64,000 nt of DNA from Alphaproteobacteria bacterium (lineage in GTDB: Bacteria; Pseudomonadota; Alphaproteobacteria; Puniceispirillales; Puniceispirillaceae): positions 1-64,000 of the forward strand of contig JADHLI010000001.1 in assembly GCA_016780775.1 (NCBI GenBank). Direction: 5' to 3'. This document shows positions 9,585 through 19,402 of this stretch, piece after piece. Numbering within the stretch: the stretch's first letter is position 1; every line of letters begins with the position of its first letter. The notes beneath the pieces are model-generated. The model was not told the origin of the DNA. It did not search any database and saw nothing but the letters and a program-made list of their open reading frames with translations. The position numbers and the translations under genes are program-made.

Positions 9585-10253
9585 ATGGCTATTTTGCATC
9601 ATTACCCGCTTGCCGCATCCAGCCGCCTTATCCGTTTGCAGTGCGGTGAATATAAATTGGAGCTTGATCTGGTAACCCAGTTGCCATGGCTTCGTGATGA
9701 AAAGCTCCTTGCCTTAAATCCAGCTGGTGAATTGCCAGTATTTGAAGATGAAACCTATGGGGTGATATCTGGGGCACGGGTCATATCAGAATGGCTAGAA
9801 GATATAGTCGAGGATAATTTTTTAATGCCAGAAAAGGCCGGGGAGCGTGCTGAGGTGCGCCGCCTGATAGACTGGTTTGAAGGCAAGTTTACCCTTGAGG
9901 TAACGCGCCCATTACTGAGGGAGCGCGTGATTAAACGCTTTCAGTCTGGTGAAGCAGCTTCCTCGCAGATATTGCGCGCAGGTTTGGCAAACGCTCAAAT
10001 CCATCTTGGATATGTAGACTGGCTGGCTGGCCAATATAGCTGGCTAGCAGGCCCTGATATCAGCTTGGCAGACCTATCGGCGGCTGCGCATATTTCAGTA
10101 CTAGATTATTTTGGTGATATTGACTGGCGGCGTTATCCAGAAGCAAAGCTCTGGTATATGAAGTTGAAAAGCCGTCCCAGCTTTCGCCCACTTCTCTCAG
10201 ATATACTGGTCGGTATGCCGCCAGCCAGCCATTATAGCAATCTAGATTTCTAG
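9585..10253 (+). CDS. Glutathione S-transferase family protein
   Basis: This 222-aa protein has a GST layout: an N-terminal thioredoxin-like domain (HHYPLAASSRLIRL start, then the cis-proline region NPAGELPVFED near residue 48) and an all-helical C-terminal domain containing WLAGPDISLADLSAAA near 150, the usual GST C-terminal motif. Such proteins conjugate or reduce electrophiles with glutathione in the cytosol; the substrate cannot be inferred. It sits 2 nt behind the acetyltransferase gene. Its TAG stop overlaps the TAG stop of the convergent hydrolase in a palindromic CTAG. Confidence 0.88.
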   Translation: MAILHHYPLAASSRLIRLQCGEYKLELDLVTQLPWLRDEKLLALNPAGELPVFEDETYGVISGARVISEWLEDIVEDNFLMPEKAGERAEVRRLIDWFEGKFTLEVTRPLLRERVIKRFQSGEAASSQILRAGLANAQIHLGYVDWLAGQYSWLAGPDISLADLSAAAHISVLDYFGDIDWRRYPEAKLWYMKLKSRPSFRPLLSDILVGMPPASHYSNLDF

Positions 10254-11059
10254 CGCTCGCCGGACAATTCAGAGGTGATTTTTCGGTGCATGCCCATGAT
10301 AGATATAAGCAAAGCATCTATTTGGCTAGCTTCTGAATATCTATGTCCAGCCTGCTTATCCAAAATAACTTGCACGTCTGTTGAGGTTAATTTTTCTGCC
10401 AGCTGAATAGCGGTCTGCCAAGGCACTTCGCTATCTTGCATGCCTTGATGCAAAATAACTGGAATATCTAAATCAATCTCATCATCTAGCAGCAGATGCA
10501 TCTGCCCATCTTCAATAAGGTGATAGGGATAGATAACATCCTCATCCGCATAGGGGTTGGGCAAAGCAATCTGGCCGTCTTTTTTCATCTGGTCTTGCTG
10601 GGTTGGCGTTAATTCATCCCAGATAAGCGTTTTGGTGAAATCAGGTGCAGCTGCGATACCCACCATGCCCGCGACACGGCTTTTACGTTGCAGGGCTGTA
10701 AGTACCATCAGCCAGCCTCCAAGCGAAGAGCCAACCAATATTTGTGGCCCTTTGGTCAGCGCATCCAGCATTGCCGTGCAATCTGCTAGCCAGCGCGATA
10801 AATTCCCATCTAGAAAGCGGCCATCTGAGCGGCCATGCCCAAAATAATCAAAACGCAAAAATGGAATTTTCTGGCGGTTGGCCATCTCTTCAAGCGCAAT
10901 TGCTTTACTGCCTTCCATATCAGAGCCATGCCCGGCTAGAAAAACAATACCTGGGTTTTGCTCATTTGCATGCTCTTGATGGATAGCTTGGTAGGCGCGT
11001 TTGCCGCCCTGCTCAAGATTATGGTAGGATATAGGGGCGATATTTTCTTGATCCGGCAT
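10250..11059 (-). CDS. Alpha/beta hydrolase
   Basis: This is a 269-aa cytosolic serine hydrolase. The nucleophile elbow GSSLGG places the catalytic Ser at residue 112. The strand-turn segment LAGHGSDMEGSKA and the FDYFGHGRSDG segment (near 69-80) are typical of this fold, and the likely catalytic His is H239 in AGHRYSEA. The pattern resembles the ABHD10/thioesterase-like group, but the substrate is not assignable. It is convergent with the GST gene, sharing 4 nt of stop codons, and divergent from the glycosyltransferase gene. Confidence 0.85.
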   Translation of the reverse strand: MPDQENIAPISYHNLEQGGKRAYQAIHQEHANEQNPGIVFLAGHGSDMEGSKAIALEEMANRQKIPFLRFDYFGHGRSDGRFLDGNLSRWLADCTAMLDALTKGPQILVGSSLGGWLMVLTALQRKSRVAGMVGIAAAPDFTKTLIWDELTPTQQDQMKKDGQIALPNPYADEDVIYPYHLIEDGQMHLLLDDEIDLDIPVILHQGMQDSEVPWQTAIQLAEKLTSTDVQVILDKQAGHRYSEASQIDALLISIMGMHRKITSELSGER

Positions 11060-11143
11060 TTTTGCTATTTCTCTTATTCTTTAACCAGAGTATCACTTGT
11101 GCAACTTGGTCTGTTATTCATAATTTATAGAGTATCTTAATTT

Positions 11144-12301
11144 ATGCCATCGGTAAAAAATATCGTCCAGCCAGTCATTGTTCAAATCGTGCCCCAGATG
11201 AATAGGGGCGGGGTGGAACGCGGCACGGTTGAGGTTGCAGAAGCGATTGTCAAAAATGGCTGGAAGGCCGTGGTGATCTGTAATGGTGGCCGTATGGAAA
11301 ACCAGCTACGCCGAGCTGGTGCTGAGGTCTATACCCTGCCAGTTGATACTAAAAACCCCTTAAAATGGCCATCTGTCCGGCGCAAGCTAAAATCCGTGCT
11401 GTTGAGTGTGGGCGCTGATATTGTGCATGTCCGCTCGCGTGCGCCAGCTTGGATTGCGCTGCCTTTGGCAAAATCACTTGGCCTTGCAAGCGTTGCGACT
11501 ATTCATTCCAAATTTGTGCCACAGAATTTTTTAAAGCGTATCTATAACCGAAAAATGCTGAGCGCAGATAAAACGATTGCCATTTCTGAATATGTAAAAT
11601 CAGTTATCCGCGCCCATTATGCTGACGCGATAGCAGAAGAGGAAATCACGGTTATCCATCGCGGCGTTGATTTGACCGTGTTTGACCCAGCACAGGTCAG
11701 CCAGCATCGTATTGTGCGCCTGTCTGAGACTTTGAACCTGCCAGATGATGGGCCGGTTGTTATGCTGCCTGCCAGAGCGACAGAATGGAAAGGCCATATT
11801 CCGCTTATTGAGGCAGTTGCCCAGCTTGAGGCTAAAGATGTGACCTTGCTGCTGCTAGGGGCAGGGGACGGGCATAGCCGATTTGTTGAACGTTTGCGCA
11901 CACTGGCAGTTAAAACAGGTCTAGATGGCCGCCTGCGTATCGTGGCTGGAACAGATGATATGCCAGCTGCGCTAATGCTAGCGGATGTGGTGGTGATGCC
12001 GTCTATAATACCAGAGCCTTTTGGCCGTGTTGCTGTAGAAGCCCAAGCGATGGGCAGGCCCGTTGTTGCTTTTAACCATGGCGGGGCTTGCGAGTCTATT
12101 ATAGATGGCGAGACTGGTTGGTTGGCACGCCCAGGTGATGTTGGCGATCTAAGCCGTTGTTTAAAGGCTGCGCTTAGCCTTGGTCCGCGTCAGCGCACTA
12201 TTTGGGCGAAACGTACGCGCGCGCATGTTGAAACTTCTTTTTCAACGGCGCAAATGTGCGAAAAAACACTGGCAATCTATGCAGATTTCTTGCAGAAATG
12301 A
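11144..12301 (+). CDS. GT4-family glycosyltransferase
   Basis: This retaining glycosyltransferase (385 aa) has the two-Rossmann GT-B fold. The N-terminal half opens with IVQIVPQMNRGGVERGTVE, and the C-terminal half carries the nucleotide-sugar-binding segment PEPFGRVAVEAQAMGRPVVA near residue 287, containing the EX7E signature. It probably acts at the cytoplasmic face in envelope polysaccharide or lipopolysaccharide core synthesis, but donor and acceptor are unknown. No other polysaccharide genes flank it; thrS starts 73 bp downstream. Confidence 0.88.
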   Translation: MPSVKNIVQPVIVQIVPQMNRGGVERGTVEVAEAIVKNGWKAVVICNGGRMENQLRRAGAEVYTLPVDTKNPLKWPSVRRKLKSVLLSVGADIVHVRSRAPAWIALPLAKSLGLASVATIHSKFVPQNFLKRIYNRKMLSADKTIAISEYVKSVIRAHYADAIAEEEITVIHRGVDLTVFDPAQVSQHRIVRLSETLNLPDDGPVVMLPARATEWKGHIPLIEAVAQLEAKDVTLLLLGAGDGHSRFVERLRTLAVKTGLDGRLRIVAGTDDMPAALMLADVVVMPSIIPEPFGRVAVEAQAMGRPVVAFNHGGACESIIDGETGWLARPGDVGDLSRCLKAALSLGPRQRTIWAKRTRAHVETSFSTAQMCEKTLAIYADFLQK

Positions 12302-12374
12302 AGCAGAATTGACCACTGAGCTAGCTCTGGGGTAATTGTTAGGTAAAGTTAGCGGTTTTAGGAAAGAGTAACAG

Positions 12375-14309
12375 ATGCCCATTATTCAGCTGCCGGACGG
12401 GTCAACAAGACAATATGACGATGCGGTGACTGCTGCAACGGTTGCTAGCGATATTGGCCCCGGCCTTGCGAAAGCTGCGATGGCGGCAAAGGTAGATGGC
12501 CATGACTGGGATTTAAACCGCCCGATAGAAGCAGATTGCCTGCTTCAGCTTATCACCGCAAAGGATAGTGAAGCCGCCCTCGAGCTTGTGCGCCATGATT
12601 GCGCGCATATTATGGCCGAAGCAGTTTTAGAGCTTTATCCGGGCACACAGGTAACTATTGGCCCTGCTATCGAAAATGGCTTTTATTATGACTTCCACCG
12701 CGAGGAACCATTTAGCACCGAAGATTTAGCCACCATTGAAGCGCGTATGCATGAAATTGTTGACCGTGATGAGCCGATTATACGCGGGGTTTGGACACGT
12801 GATGAGGCAGTTGCTTTTTATAAAGAAAAGAATGAGCCGTTCAAGGTTGAGCTGGTTGAGTCTATTCCGGCAGATGAGACGGTAAGTTTTTATACGCAAG
12901 GCGATTTCATTGATCTCTGCCGCGGCCCGCATCTGGCTTCCACTGGACGTGCAGGGCATGCCTTTAAGTTGATGAAGGTTGCAGGCGCGTATTGGCGCGG
13001 CGATTCTAACCGGCCTATGTTGCAGCGTATCTATGGTACCGCTTGGTTAAATGAAAAGGAATTGAAGAATTATTTAACCATGCTGGAAGAGGCTGAGAAG
13101 CGCGATCACCGCAAATTGGGCCGCCAGCTAGATTTCTTTCATCTTCAAGAAGAAGCCGCAGGATCGGTCTTTTGGCATCCGCGTGGCTGGACCTTATATC
13201 GCGAAATTGAAGAATATATGCGCCGGCGTCTAGAGGCTGCTCAGTATAGTGAGGTAAAAACACCGCAGCTGGTTGACCGCAGCCTGTGGGAAGCTTCTGG
13301 CCATTGGGATAAGTTTGGCGAGAATATGTTTACCGCTGAAACCAATGAAGACCGCACATTAGCGCTTAAGCCGATGAATTGCCCGGGGCATGTACAGATT
13401 TATCGCCAAGGGGTGAAATCCTACCGTGACCTGCCGCTTCGCATGGCTGAGTTTGGCTCTTGCCATCGCAACGAGCCGTCAGGGGCTTTGCATGGCATTA
13501 TGCGGGTGCGTGCTTTTACTCAGGATGATGCGCATATTTTCTGTACCGAAGATCAGATCAATTCAGAATCTGTTGCCTTTTGTCATTTGCTACAAGAAAT
13601 TTATGCTGATTTTGGCTTTACCGATATTCGGGTGAAATTCTCCGATAGGCCAGAAGTGCGGGCTGGTGATGATGAAACTTGGGATAGAGCTGAAAAAGCG
13701 CTGGCAGATGCTACCGAAGCCGCTGAATTAGAGACCACCTTAAATCCAGGTGAAGGGGCTTTTTATGGCCCAAAGCTGGAATTTGTTTTGCGGGATGCCA
13801 TTGGCCGTGATTGGCAGTGCGGCACCTTGCAGGTAGATTTCGTGCTGCCTGAGCGTCTGGATGCAGAATATGTTGCAGAAGATGGCAATCGCCATCGCCC
13901 GGTAATGTTGCATCGCGCTATTTTGGGCTCTCTTGAACGCTGGATAGGCATCCTGATTGAGCAATATTCGGGGCGTATGCCGGTTTGGTTATCGCCTGTT
14001 CAGGTGGTTGTGGCGTCTATCACGGATAGCTCTAATGACTATGCAAAGCAAGTGTACGAGGCCGCGCAGGCAGCGGGGTTGCGCGTTGAATTAGATACGC
14101 GTAATGAGAAAATAGGCTATAAAATCAGAGAGCATTCAACCGCAAAAGTGCCCTTCATTCTGGCAGTTGGCGGACGTGAGGCAGAGGCAAGAGCAGTGGC
14201 GATACGCCAGCTCGGCTCAGACGGCCAGCAAGTGCAAGACTTAGATGAGGCTGTATCAATGCTACGCGATGCCGCCATCCCCCCTGACTTAAAGCAAGAC
14301 AGAACTTGA
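12375..14309 (+). CDS. thrS: Threonine-tRNA ligase
   Basis: ThrRS charges tRNA-Thr. The 644-aa product has the full bacterial architecture: an N-terminal TGS domain (residues 1-60), an editing domain with the zinc-type HxxxH ([11 protein letters not shown]), a class II catalytic core with MNCPGH and a zinc-ligand Cys, the [14 protein letters not shown] motif 2 region, and a C-terminal anticodon-binding domain ([11 protein letters not shown] onward). A ribosome site (GGAAAGAG) precedes the ATG. It heads the translation block thrS-infC-rpmI-rplT-pheST, the order seen in many proteobacteria. Confidence 0.98.
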   Translation: MPIIQLPDGSTRQYDDAVTAATVASDIGPGLAKAAMAAKVDGHDWDLNRPIEADCLLQLITAKDSEAALELVRHDCAHIMAEAVLELYPGTQVTIGPAIENGFYYDFHREEPFSTEDLATIEARMHEIVDRDEPIIRGVWTRDEAVAFYKEKNEPFKVELVESIPADETVSFYTQGDFIDLCRGPHLASTGRAGHAFKLMKVAGAYWRGDSNRPMLQRIYGTAWLNEKELKNYLTMLEEAEKRDHRKLGRQLDFFHLQEEAAGSVFWHPRGWTLYREIEEYMRRRLEAAQYSEVKTPQLVDRSLWEASGHWDKFGENMFTAETNEDRTLALKPMNCPGHVQIYRQGVKSYRDLPLRMAEFGSCHRNEPSGALHGIMRVRAFTQDDAHIFCTEDQINSESVAFCHLLQEIYADFGFTDIRVKFSDRPEVRAGDDETWDRAEKALADATEAAELETTLNPGEGAFYGPKLEFVLRDAIGRDWQCGTLQVDFVLPERLDAEYVAEDGNRHRPVMLHRAILGSLERWIGILIEQYSGRMPVWLSPVQVVVASITDSSNDYAKQVYEAAQAAGLRVELDTRNEKIGYKIREHSTAKVPFILAVGGREAEARAVAIRQLGSDGQQVQDLDEAVSMLRDAAIPPDLKQDRT

Positions 14310-14335
14310 ATTTTAATGCTAACAAGACTAGGTAT

Positions 14336-14353
14336 TTTAGTGTAAGCACTAAA
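14336..14353 (+). other. Short hairpin in the thrS-infC gap
   Basis: A perfect 7-bp stem (TTTAGTG with CACTAAA) encloses a TAAG loop midway between the thrS stop and the infC start. No T-run follows, so it is not an obvious terminator. It may be part of the infC 5' leader or simply a processing site. Confidence 0.35.
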
Positions 14354-14416
14354 GTAATTCAGGTGCAGAAAGTACTGGTTTGTGCCAAAAATTAGGCTAC
14401 ATAAGATTAACTATAG

Positions 14417-14431
14417 AAGGAGAGTGATATA
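14417..14431 (+). promoter_or_regulatory. infC ribosome site and ATA initiation codon
   Basis: AAGGAG (14417-14422), six spacer bases, then ATA (14429-14431). No ATG, GTG or TTG exists in frame between the upstream stop at 14414 and residue 41 of the protein. The strong Shine-Dalgarno sequence plus a disfavoured codon is the arrangement expected for IF-3 autoregulation. Confidence 0.85.
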
Positions 14432-14965
14432 GCACGTCCACGCCAAGATGCGCCACCCGCGAGTGACGGTCCGCGCATCAATGAAGCCATTAGAGCTGCT
14501 TCTGTTCGTTGTATTGATCCCGAAGGCGAACAATTAGGGATTCTGACTTTGGATGAAGCGTTACGCAAAGCAGATGAGGCTGGCCTTGATCTGGTTGAAT
14601 TACAGCCAAATGCAGTGCCGCCCGTATGTAAAATCCTTGATTACGGAAAATATAAATATCAATCGCAAAAGCGTGCTTCTGAGGCACGTAAAAAGCAAAA
14701 AGTCATTGAAGTCAAAGAAATAAAATTGCGTCCTAATATCGATAGCCATGACTATGATGTGAAGATGCGCGCAGTTCGTAAGTTTCTGGAAGCAGGGGAT
14801 AAGGTAAAAATCACCCTGCGCTTTAGAGGGCGCGAGATGGCGCATATAGAGCTCGGTAGCCAACTGTTAGAACGGGTGCGCACCGATATTGACGAAGAAG
14901 CTAAAATCGAAGCTATGCCAAAAATGGAAGGGCGGCAGATGATTATGGTGTTGGCGCCGAAATAA
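14429..14965 (+). CDS. infC: Translation initiation factor IF-3, ATA start codon
   Basis: IF-3 prevents subunit joining and discriminates against non-canonical start codons. Conserved family sequence extends upstream of the first ATG (14549): in-frame residues include [17 protein letters not shown], the canonical IF-3 N-domain start. In that frame a TAG at 14414 closes the reading frame, and the only sensible initiation site is ATA at 14429, 6 nt after a strong AAGGAG at 14417-14422. This gives 178 aa, the normal length. Rare start codons are known in infC genes and allow IF-3 to repress its own translation. The N-domain, the lysine-rich linker and the C-domain ([13 protein letters not shown]) are intact. 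Confidence 0.96.
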   Translation: MARPRQDAPPASDGPRINEAIRAASVRCIDPEGEQLGILTLDEALRKADEAGLDLVELQPNAVPPVCKILDYGKYKYQSQKRASEARKKQKVIEVKEIKLRPNIDSHDYDVKMRAVRKFLEAGDKVKITLRFRGREMAHIELGSQLLERVRTDIDEEAKIEAMPKMEGRQMIMVLAPK

Positions 14966-15000
14966 GGGCTGAAACAGACATCAAATCTATACCGCTTATA

Positions 15001-15048
15001 CAGAAATCAGCCCAAGATACGATTTAGGTTGATTTCTGAGCGTTTTTT
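15001..15048 (+). terminator. Terminator/attenuator hairpin between infC and rpmI
   Basis: A 12-bp stem (15001-15012 with 15027-15038, one G-U pair) is followed by AGCG and six T residues (15043-15048), a good intrinsic terminator. Bases 14966-14972 (GGGCTGA), directly after the infC stop, are complementary to 15007-15013, which lie inside the 5' arm. The terminator and this earlier pairing are therefore mutually exclusive, which is attenuator architecture. Confidence 0.75.
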
Positions 15049-15115
15049 GGTATAACCCAAATCTTTGAAAATACTGCCGCGTCCGGGCTGAAAAGGGCTG
15101 CCTGGCCGGTTATTG

Positions 15116-15170
15116 AAACAGATGGGAAATTAATGGCCATCTGTTTAACCCTAAATGAAGTGAGGTTAAA
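15116..15170 (+). promoter_or_regulatory. Structured rpmI leader (possible L20 autoregulatory site)
   Basis: A perfect 10-bp hairpin (15116-15125 with 15137-15146) is followed by a weaker AACC/GGTT pairing that covers the GAGG ribosome site of rpmI. In E. coli, L20 represses rpmI-rplT by binding a structured leader; a similar role here is inferred from position and pairing only. Confidence 0.5.
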
Positions 15171-15368
15171 ATGCCCAAATTGAAGACCAAGAGCGGTGCG
15201 AAGAAAAGATTTCGCGTAACCGCAAAAGGGAAAGTTCGCGGTTCTGCAGCTTTTCTTAGCCACAATCTCCGTCGTCGTTCGCAGAAGATGAAGCGTCAAG
15301 CACGCGGCACCATGATCCTTCATGAGGCTGATGCAAAAATTGTACGCGGTTTTCTGCCCTACGCTTAA
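15171..15368 (+). CDS. rpmI: 50S ribosomal protein L35
   Basis: The product is a small basic large-subunit protein of 65 aa, the standard length. The MPKLKTKSGAKKRFRVTAKGK start and the HNLRRRSQKMKRQARGT centre are characteristic. It is followed 28 bp downstream by rplT, with a GGAGAG ribosome site between, and is preceded by a 205-nt structured leader after infC. Confidence 0.98.
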   Translation: MPKLKTKSGAKKRFRVTAKGKVRGSAAFLSHNLRRRSQKMKRQARGTMILHEADAKIVRGFLPYA

Positions 15369-15396
15369 ATAACGCTAATTCATAGGAGAGTGAACG

Positions 15397-15750
15397 ATGG
15401 CTAGAGTAAGCCGCGGGGTTACTGCCCACGCCCGTCATAATAAAGTTATCAAGGCTGCCAAAGGGTATTATGGTCGCCGCAAGAATACCTTCAAAACAGC
15501 TAAGCAAGCGGTCGATAAGGCGCGTCAATATGCCTATCGCGACAGACGCGTTCGCAAGCGCGAGTTCAGAGCCTTGTGGATTCAGCGTATTAATGCGGCA
15601 GCGCGTCTGCATGGCATGACATATTCAACGCTAATGGGCGGTCTGAATAAAGCTGGTATCGAGGTTGATCGCAAGATGCTGGCTGATATCGCTGTGCATG
15701 AGCCACAAGCTTTCGCGAGCCTTGTTGAGCAGTCTAAGCAGGCTAGCTAA
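15397..15750 (+). CDS. rplT: 50S ribosomal protein L20
   Basis: This 23S rRNA-binding assembly protein is 117 aa, the usual length. The [19 protein letters not shown] start and the basic [16 protein letters not shown] segment are typical, and the globular C-terminal domain ([21 protein letters not shown]) is intact. In model bacteria L20 also controls this operon. A probable terminator follows before pheS. Confidence 0.98.
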   Translation: MARVSRGVTAHARHNKVIKAAKGYYGRRKNTFKTAKQAVDKARQYAYRDRRVRKREFRALWIQRINAAARLHGMTYSTLMGGLNKAGIEVDRKMLADIAVHEPQAFASLVEQSKQAS

Positions 15751-15780
15751 TAGCGATAAGAGTTTAAAAGGCCGCCTTCT

Positions 15781-15826
15781 GCTGCTCCCTTTAGGTTTAA
15801 TTGGGAAAGCGTTGGCAGCCTTTTTT
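15781..15826 (+). terminator. Probable intrinsic terminator between rplT and pheS
   Basis: GCTGC (15781-15785) can pair with GCAGC (15815-15819), with inner TCCC/GGGA pairing, and six T residues follow at 15821-15826. It lies 49 bp before the pheS start, so it may be an end for the ribosomal-protein transcript or a pheST attenuator. The stem is imperfect. Confidence 0.45.
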
Positions 15827-15874
15827 CGTTATTACAGGGCGATTTAAGCAAAGACCGAAAAAGGCAGGTTTTCG

Positions 15875-16957
15875 ATGACTGAGATTGAGACGCTGAAAGC
15901 AGATTTACTGAGCTCTGTTGAGGGCGCATCAGATCTGGCTGCGCTGGAAGCGGTGCGCCTTGATGCACTTGGGAAAAAAGGGCGTATCTCTGTACAGCTA
16001 AAGAGGCTTGGCGCTCTAGAGCCAGAGCAGCGCAAGCAAACTGGCCAAGCCCTGAACCAGGTTAAGGACGAGCTTGCAGAGGCCATTTCTGCACGCCAGA
16101 AGCTTTTAGAAGCAGAGGCACTATCTGCCCAGCTTGAAGCAGAACGTGTGGATATCAGCCTACCTGTTCAGCAGCCGCTAGCAGGCAATATTCACCCGCT
16201 TAGCCGGACTGTTGAGGAGATTGCTGCTATTTTTGCTGATATGGGATTTTCTATTGCAGAAGGCCCAGATATCGAAACAGATTTTTATAATTTTACGGCG
16301 CTGAATATTCCGCCAGAACATCCTGCCCGCCAAGAGCATGACACTTTTTATCTGCGCCCTGATGCAGAAAATGTCCGTCCTGTTTTGCGCACCCATACCT
16401 CGCCTGTGCAAATCAGAACCATGCAAAAAGAAAAGCCGCCAATCCGGATTATTGTGCCGGGTCGTACCTATCGTTCTGATCATGATGCAACCCATTCGCC
16501 GATGTTCCATCAATGTGAAGGGCTGGTTATTGGCGAGAATATCCATATGGGGCATCTGAAGGGATGTTTGATCGATTTCTGCCGCGCCTTTTTTGGGGTG
16601 GATGACCTGCCGGTGCGTTTCCGGCCTAGCTTTTTCCCGTTTACCGAACCTTCTGCCGAGGTTGATATTGGCTGCCGGCGTGTGGATGGCAAGCTGGAAA
16701 TTGGGGCTGGCGATGACTGGCTAGAGATTTTAGGTTCTGGCATGGTGCATCCCAAAGTAATCGAAAATTGTGGAATGAACCCAGATGAAGTACAGGGGTT
16801 TGCCTTTGGTATGGGGGTTGAGCGGCTGGCGATGCTGAAATATGGCATTTCGGATTTGCGCACCTTCTATGATAGTGATTTGCGCTGGCTAAAGCATTAC
16901 GGGTTTCTGCCTATTGACGTGCCAGCGTTGCATACGGGTCTGGATGAGGGGGTTTAG
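15875..16957 (+). CDS. pheS: Phenylalanine-tRNA ligase alpha subunit
   Basis: This is the catalytic subunit of the (alpha-beta)2 PheRS. The 360-aa protein has an N-terminal coiled-coil arm (about residues 1-90) and the class II catalytic core with motif 2 in [17 protein letters not shown] near residue 200. The phenylalanine-pocket region is [16 protein letters not shown], and motif 3 is [17 protein letters not shown] near 310. pheT starts 3 nt after its stop, so the subunits are translationally coupled. Confidence 0.98.
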   Translation: MTEIETLKADLLSSVEGASDLAALEAVRLDALGKKGRISVQLKRLGALEPEQRKQTGQALNQVKDELAEAISARQKLLEAEALSAQLEAERVDISLPVQQPLAGNIHPLSRTVEEIAAIFADMGFSIAEGPDIETDFYNFTALNIPPEHPARQEHDTFYLRPDAENVRPVLRTHTSPVQIRTMQKEKPPIRIIVPGRTYRSDHDATHSPMFHQCEGLVIGENIHMGHLKGCLIDFCRAFFGVDDLPVRFRPSFFPFTEPSAEVDIGCRRVDGKLEIGAGDDWLEILGSGMVHPKVIENCGMNPDEVQGFAFGMGVERLAMLKYGISDLRTFYDSDLRWLKHYGFLPIDVPALHTGLDEGV

Positions 16958-16960
16958 GCG

Positions 16961-19375
16961 ATGAAATTTACCTTCTCATGGTTACGGGATCATTTAGATA
17001 CCCAACATTCACTCACCGAAATTTGTGATGCGCTGCCAATGCTAGGGCTTGAGGTGGAAAGCCTTGAAGACCCGCTACGCCATTTGAGCGATTTTCTGGT
17101 AGCTGAAATCATTACAGCAGAACGCCATCCAGATGCAGACCGTTTGCAGGTTTGCACGGTTGATAAAGGGGATGGCAAACCCTTGCAAATCGTTTGTGGG
17201 GCTGCCAATGCCAAAGCTGGTTTAAAGACTGTTCTTGCTCCTGTGGGCAGCTGGATTCCAGGCAGCGATATGACCTTAAAAGAAGGGAAGATACGCGGCC
17301 AAGCTTCTCAAGGGATGCTATGTTCATACGAAGAGCTTGCGATGGGTCAAGATCATGATGGCATTGCTGAGCTGCCAGCAGATGCACCTGTTGGCACAAG
17401 TTTCGCTAGCTTTGCAGCTGATGCAGAATTGCCAGCTAGCGACCCGGTTATCGAGATTGCCATTACGCCTAATCGCGGCGATTGTTTGGGTGTGCGCGGG
17501 GTTGCGCGCGACCTAGCCGCTGCGGGTTATGGCAACCTAAAGCCGCTTGATTTCAGTGAAGAGGAGGGGTGTTTTGCCTCCCCCCTTACATGGGAAATAG
17601 CCGAAGAGGCGAAGCCGCTAGTGCCGCTTATCTCTGGGCGTCTGTTTGAGGGTGTGCAAAATGCTGATGCCCCTTCTTGGATGGCAGACAGGCTAACAGC
17701 TATTGGCCAGCGCCCCATCTCTGCACTGGTGGATATCACCAATTATGTGATGATAGATCTTGGCCGGCCTTTGCATGCTTACGATGCAGATAAGGTTGAG
17801 GGTGATAAACTTACCGTTCGCCTTGCTGAACAAGGGGAGCAGGTCGAAGCACTGAACGAGAAAACCTATACCCTAGAAGAAGGGGCATTGGTGATAGGGG
17901 ATGCAGCTGGACCGGATGATCTGGCAGGTATTATGGGCGGTGAGCGCACCGGCGTGTCAGAGACCACCACCCGCATGTTCCTTGAAATAGCCGTATTTGA
18001 CCCTATCCGCGTTGCCACAACTGGGCGGCAATTAAATCTGCATTCAGATGCTCGCTACCGATTTGAGCGCGGTCTGGACGCCTGCTCGCCTATTGAAATG
18101 GCAGGCTATATCGCAAGGCTGGTGAATAGCATCTGCGGCGGGACTATTAGCCATCTGGTAGTGGAAGGTAATGCAAAGCCTGCGCGGCAATCTGTGTCCT
18201 TTGCCCCTGAAAAAGTGGTTCAGCTAACCGGCGTTGATTGCCCGCTGGATAAGCAGGTTGAAATTCTATCTGTGCTTGGATTTGAACTTGATACCAGCCA
18301 GCCAATCTGGCAGGTAGCGGTGCCGCATTGGCGCAATGATATTGATGGCGCTGCTGATCTGGTTGAAGAGATTATCCGCATTTACGGCTTTGATAAGCTA
18401 GAGATGGCAAGCCTGCCACGTGATGAGGTGGTTGCGCGCCCATCTTATTCGCCAGCCCAGAAACGCAGTCTTGTCTTGCGCCGGACACTGGCCTCACGCG
18501 GGCTAACCGAAGCTGTAACCTTTTCCTTTCTGAAGCGCAAAGATGCTGAGCTATTTGGCGGGGATAACGACGCGCTGATGCTTGCTAACCCCATCAGTAA
18601 TGATCTGAACATGATGCGGCCGTCAGTAGTGCCAAATTTGTTGCAAGCGATGGGTCGTAATTTGAATCGCGGTATCGAAGAGGCATGTTTCTTTGAAATT
18701 GGTCCTGTATTTTTAAGCCCGGATGCAGAAGGGCAGCGCATGGCTGTAGGCGGTGTTCGTCAGGGACGGCGCCAGCTTGGCGATTGGCAACATAAAGAGC
18801 AGCCTTTTGATCTGTTTGATGCAAAGGCCGATCTTCTGGCCGCACTTTCAGTATTAGGCGTGCGCGTTGACAATCTTGTTGCTAGCCGTGATGTGCCTGC
18901 ATGGTTACATCCCGGCCGTTCTGGTGTTCTTCGGCTAGGCAAGGCTGAGATGGGCGTTTTTGGTGAGGTGCATCCAGCGATTTGCCGCGCCTTTGATTTA
19001 CCAGAAGGGGTTGCTGCCTTTGAATTCTGGCTAGATAATATTGCAATGCCGCGCCGCAAAGGTCCGGCCAAAACCCCTATTGATCTATCTGCCCTACAGC
19101 CAGTATCTCGTGATTTTGCTTTTATTGTTGCTGAAGAGGTGGAAGCACAAAAGCTGATAGATGCGGTGCGCCGTGCTGCCCGTGATGTGGTAGAGGCTGT
19201 AACGGTGTTTGATGTGTATCAGGGCAAGGGCATTGAAGAGAGGCATAAATCTGTTGCCTTGAATGTGCGCCTGCAGCCCCGTGATACCACTTTTAGCGAG
19301 GCTGATTTGGCCAAAATTGCAGACCAGATTGTTGCTACAGTCGCCAAAAATTGTGGCGGCCTGCTGCGCGGTTAG
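16961..19375 (+). CDS. pheT: Phenylalanine-tRNA ligase beta subunit
   Basis: The 804-aa beta subunit contributes tRNA binding and editing of mischarged Tyr-tRNA. Visible domains are an N-terminal EMAP-like tRNA-binding domain (residues about 40-150), the B3/B4 editing domain (ITPNRGDCLGVRGVARDLAA onward), a B5 DNA-binding-like domain, a catalytic-like core and a C-terminal anticodon-binding domain (LQPVSRDFAFIV to RLQPRDTTFSEADL). Length is normal. It is convergent with leuA, 27 bp away. Its stop codon is flanked by a short 10-bp direct repeat (TTAGCCAAAA, TTAGCTAAAA). Confidence 0.98.
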   Translation: MKFTFSWLRDHLDTQHSLTEICDALPMLGLEVESLEDPLRHLSDFLVAEIITAERHPDADRLQVCTVDKGDGKPLQIVCGAANAKAGLKTVLAPVGSWIPGSDMTLKEGKIRGQASQGMLCSYEELAMGQDHDGIAELPADAPVGTSFASFAADAELPASDPVIEIAITPNRGDCLGVRGVARDLAAAGYGNLKPLDFSEEEGCFASPLTWEIAEEAKPLVPLISGRLFEGVQNADAPSWMADRLTAIGQRPISALVDITNYVMIDLGRPLHAYDADKVEGDKLTVRLAEQGEQVEALNEKTYTLEEGALVIGDAAGPDDLAGIMGGERTGVSETTTRMFLEIAVFDPIRVATTGRQLNLHSDARYRFERGLDACSPIEMAGYIARLVNSICGGTISHLVVEGNAKPARQSVSFAPEKVVQLTGVDCPLDKQVEILSVLGFELDTSQPIWQVAVPHWRNDIDGAADLVEEIIRIYGFDKLEMASLPRDEVVARPSYSPAQKRSLVLRRTLASRGLTEAVTFSFLKRKDAELFGGDNDALMLANPISNDLNMMRPSVVPNLLQAMGRNLNRGIEEACFFEIGPVFLSPDAEGQRMAVGGVRQGRRQLGDWQHKEQPFDLFDAKADLLAALSVLGVRVDNLVASRDVPAWLHPGRSGVLRLGKAEMGVFGEVHPAICRAFDLPEGVAAFEFWLDNIAMPRRKGPAKTPIDLSALQPVSRDFAFIVAEEVEAQKLIDAVRRAARDVVEAVTVFDVYQGKGIEERHKSVALNVRLQPRDTTFSEADLAKIADQIVATVAKNCGGLLRG

Positions 19376-19402
19376 CCAAAATTAGCTAAAAGATATTACA
19401 GC

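Noticed and set aside
15781-15847. Possible Phe-containing leader peptide before pheST
   Set aside because: The two Phe codons are simply the T-run of the terminator, and there is no convincing start codon or ribosome site.
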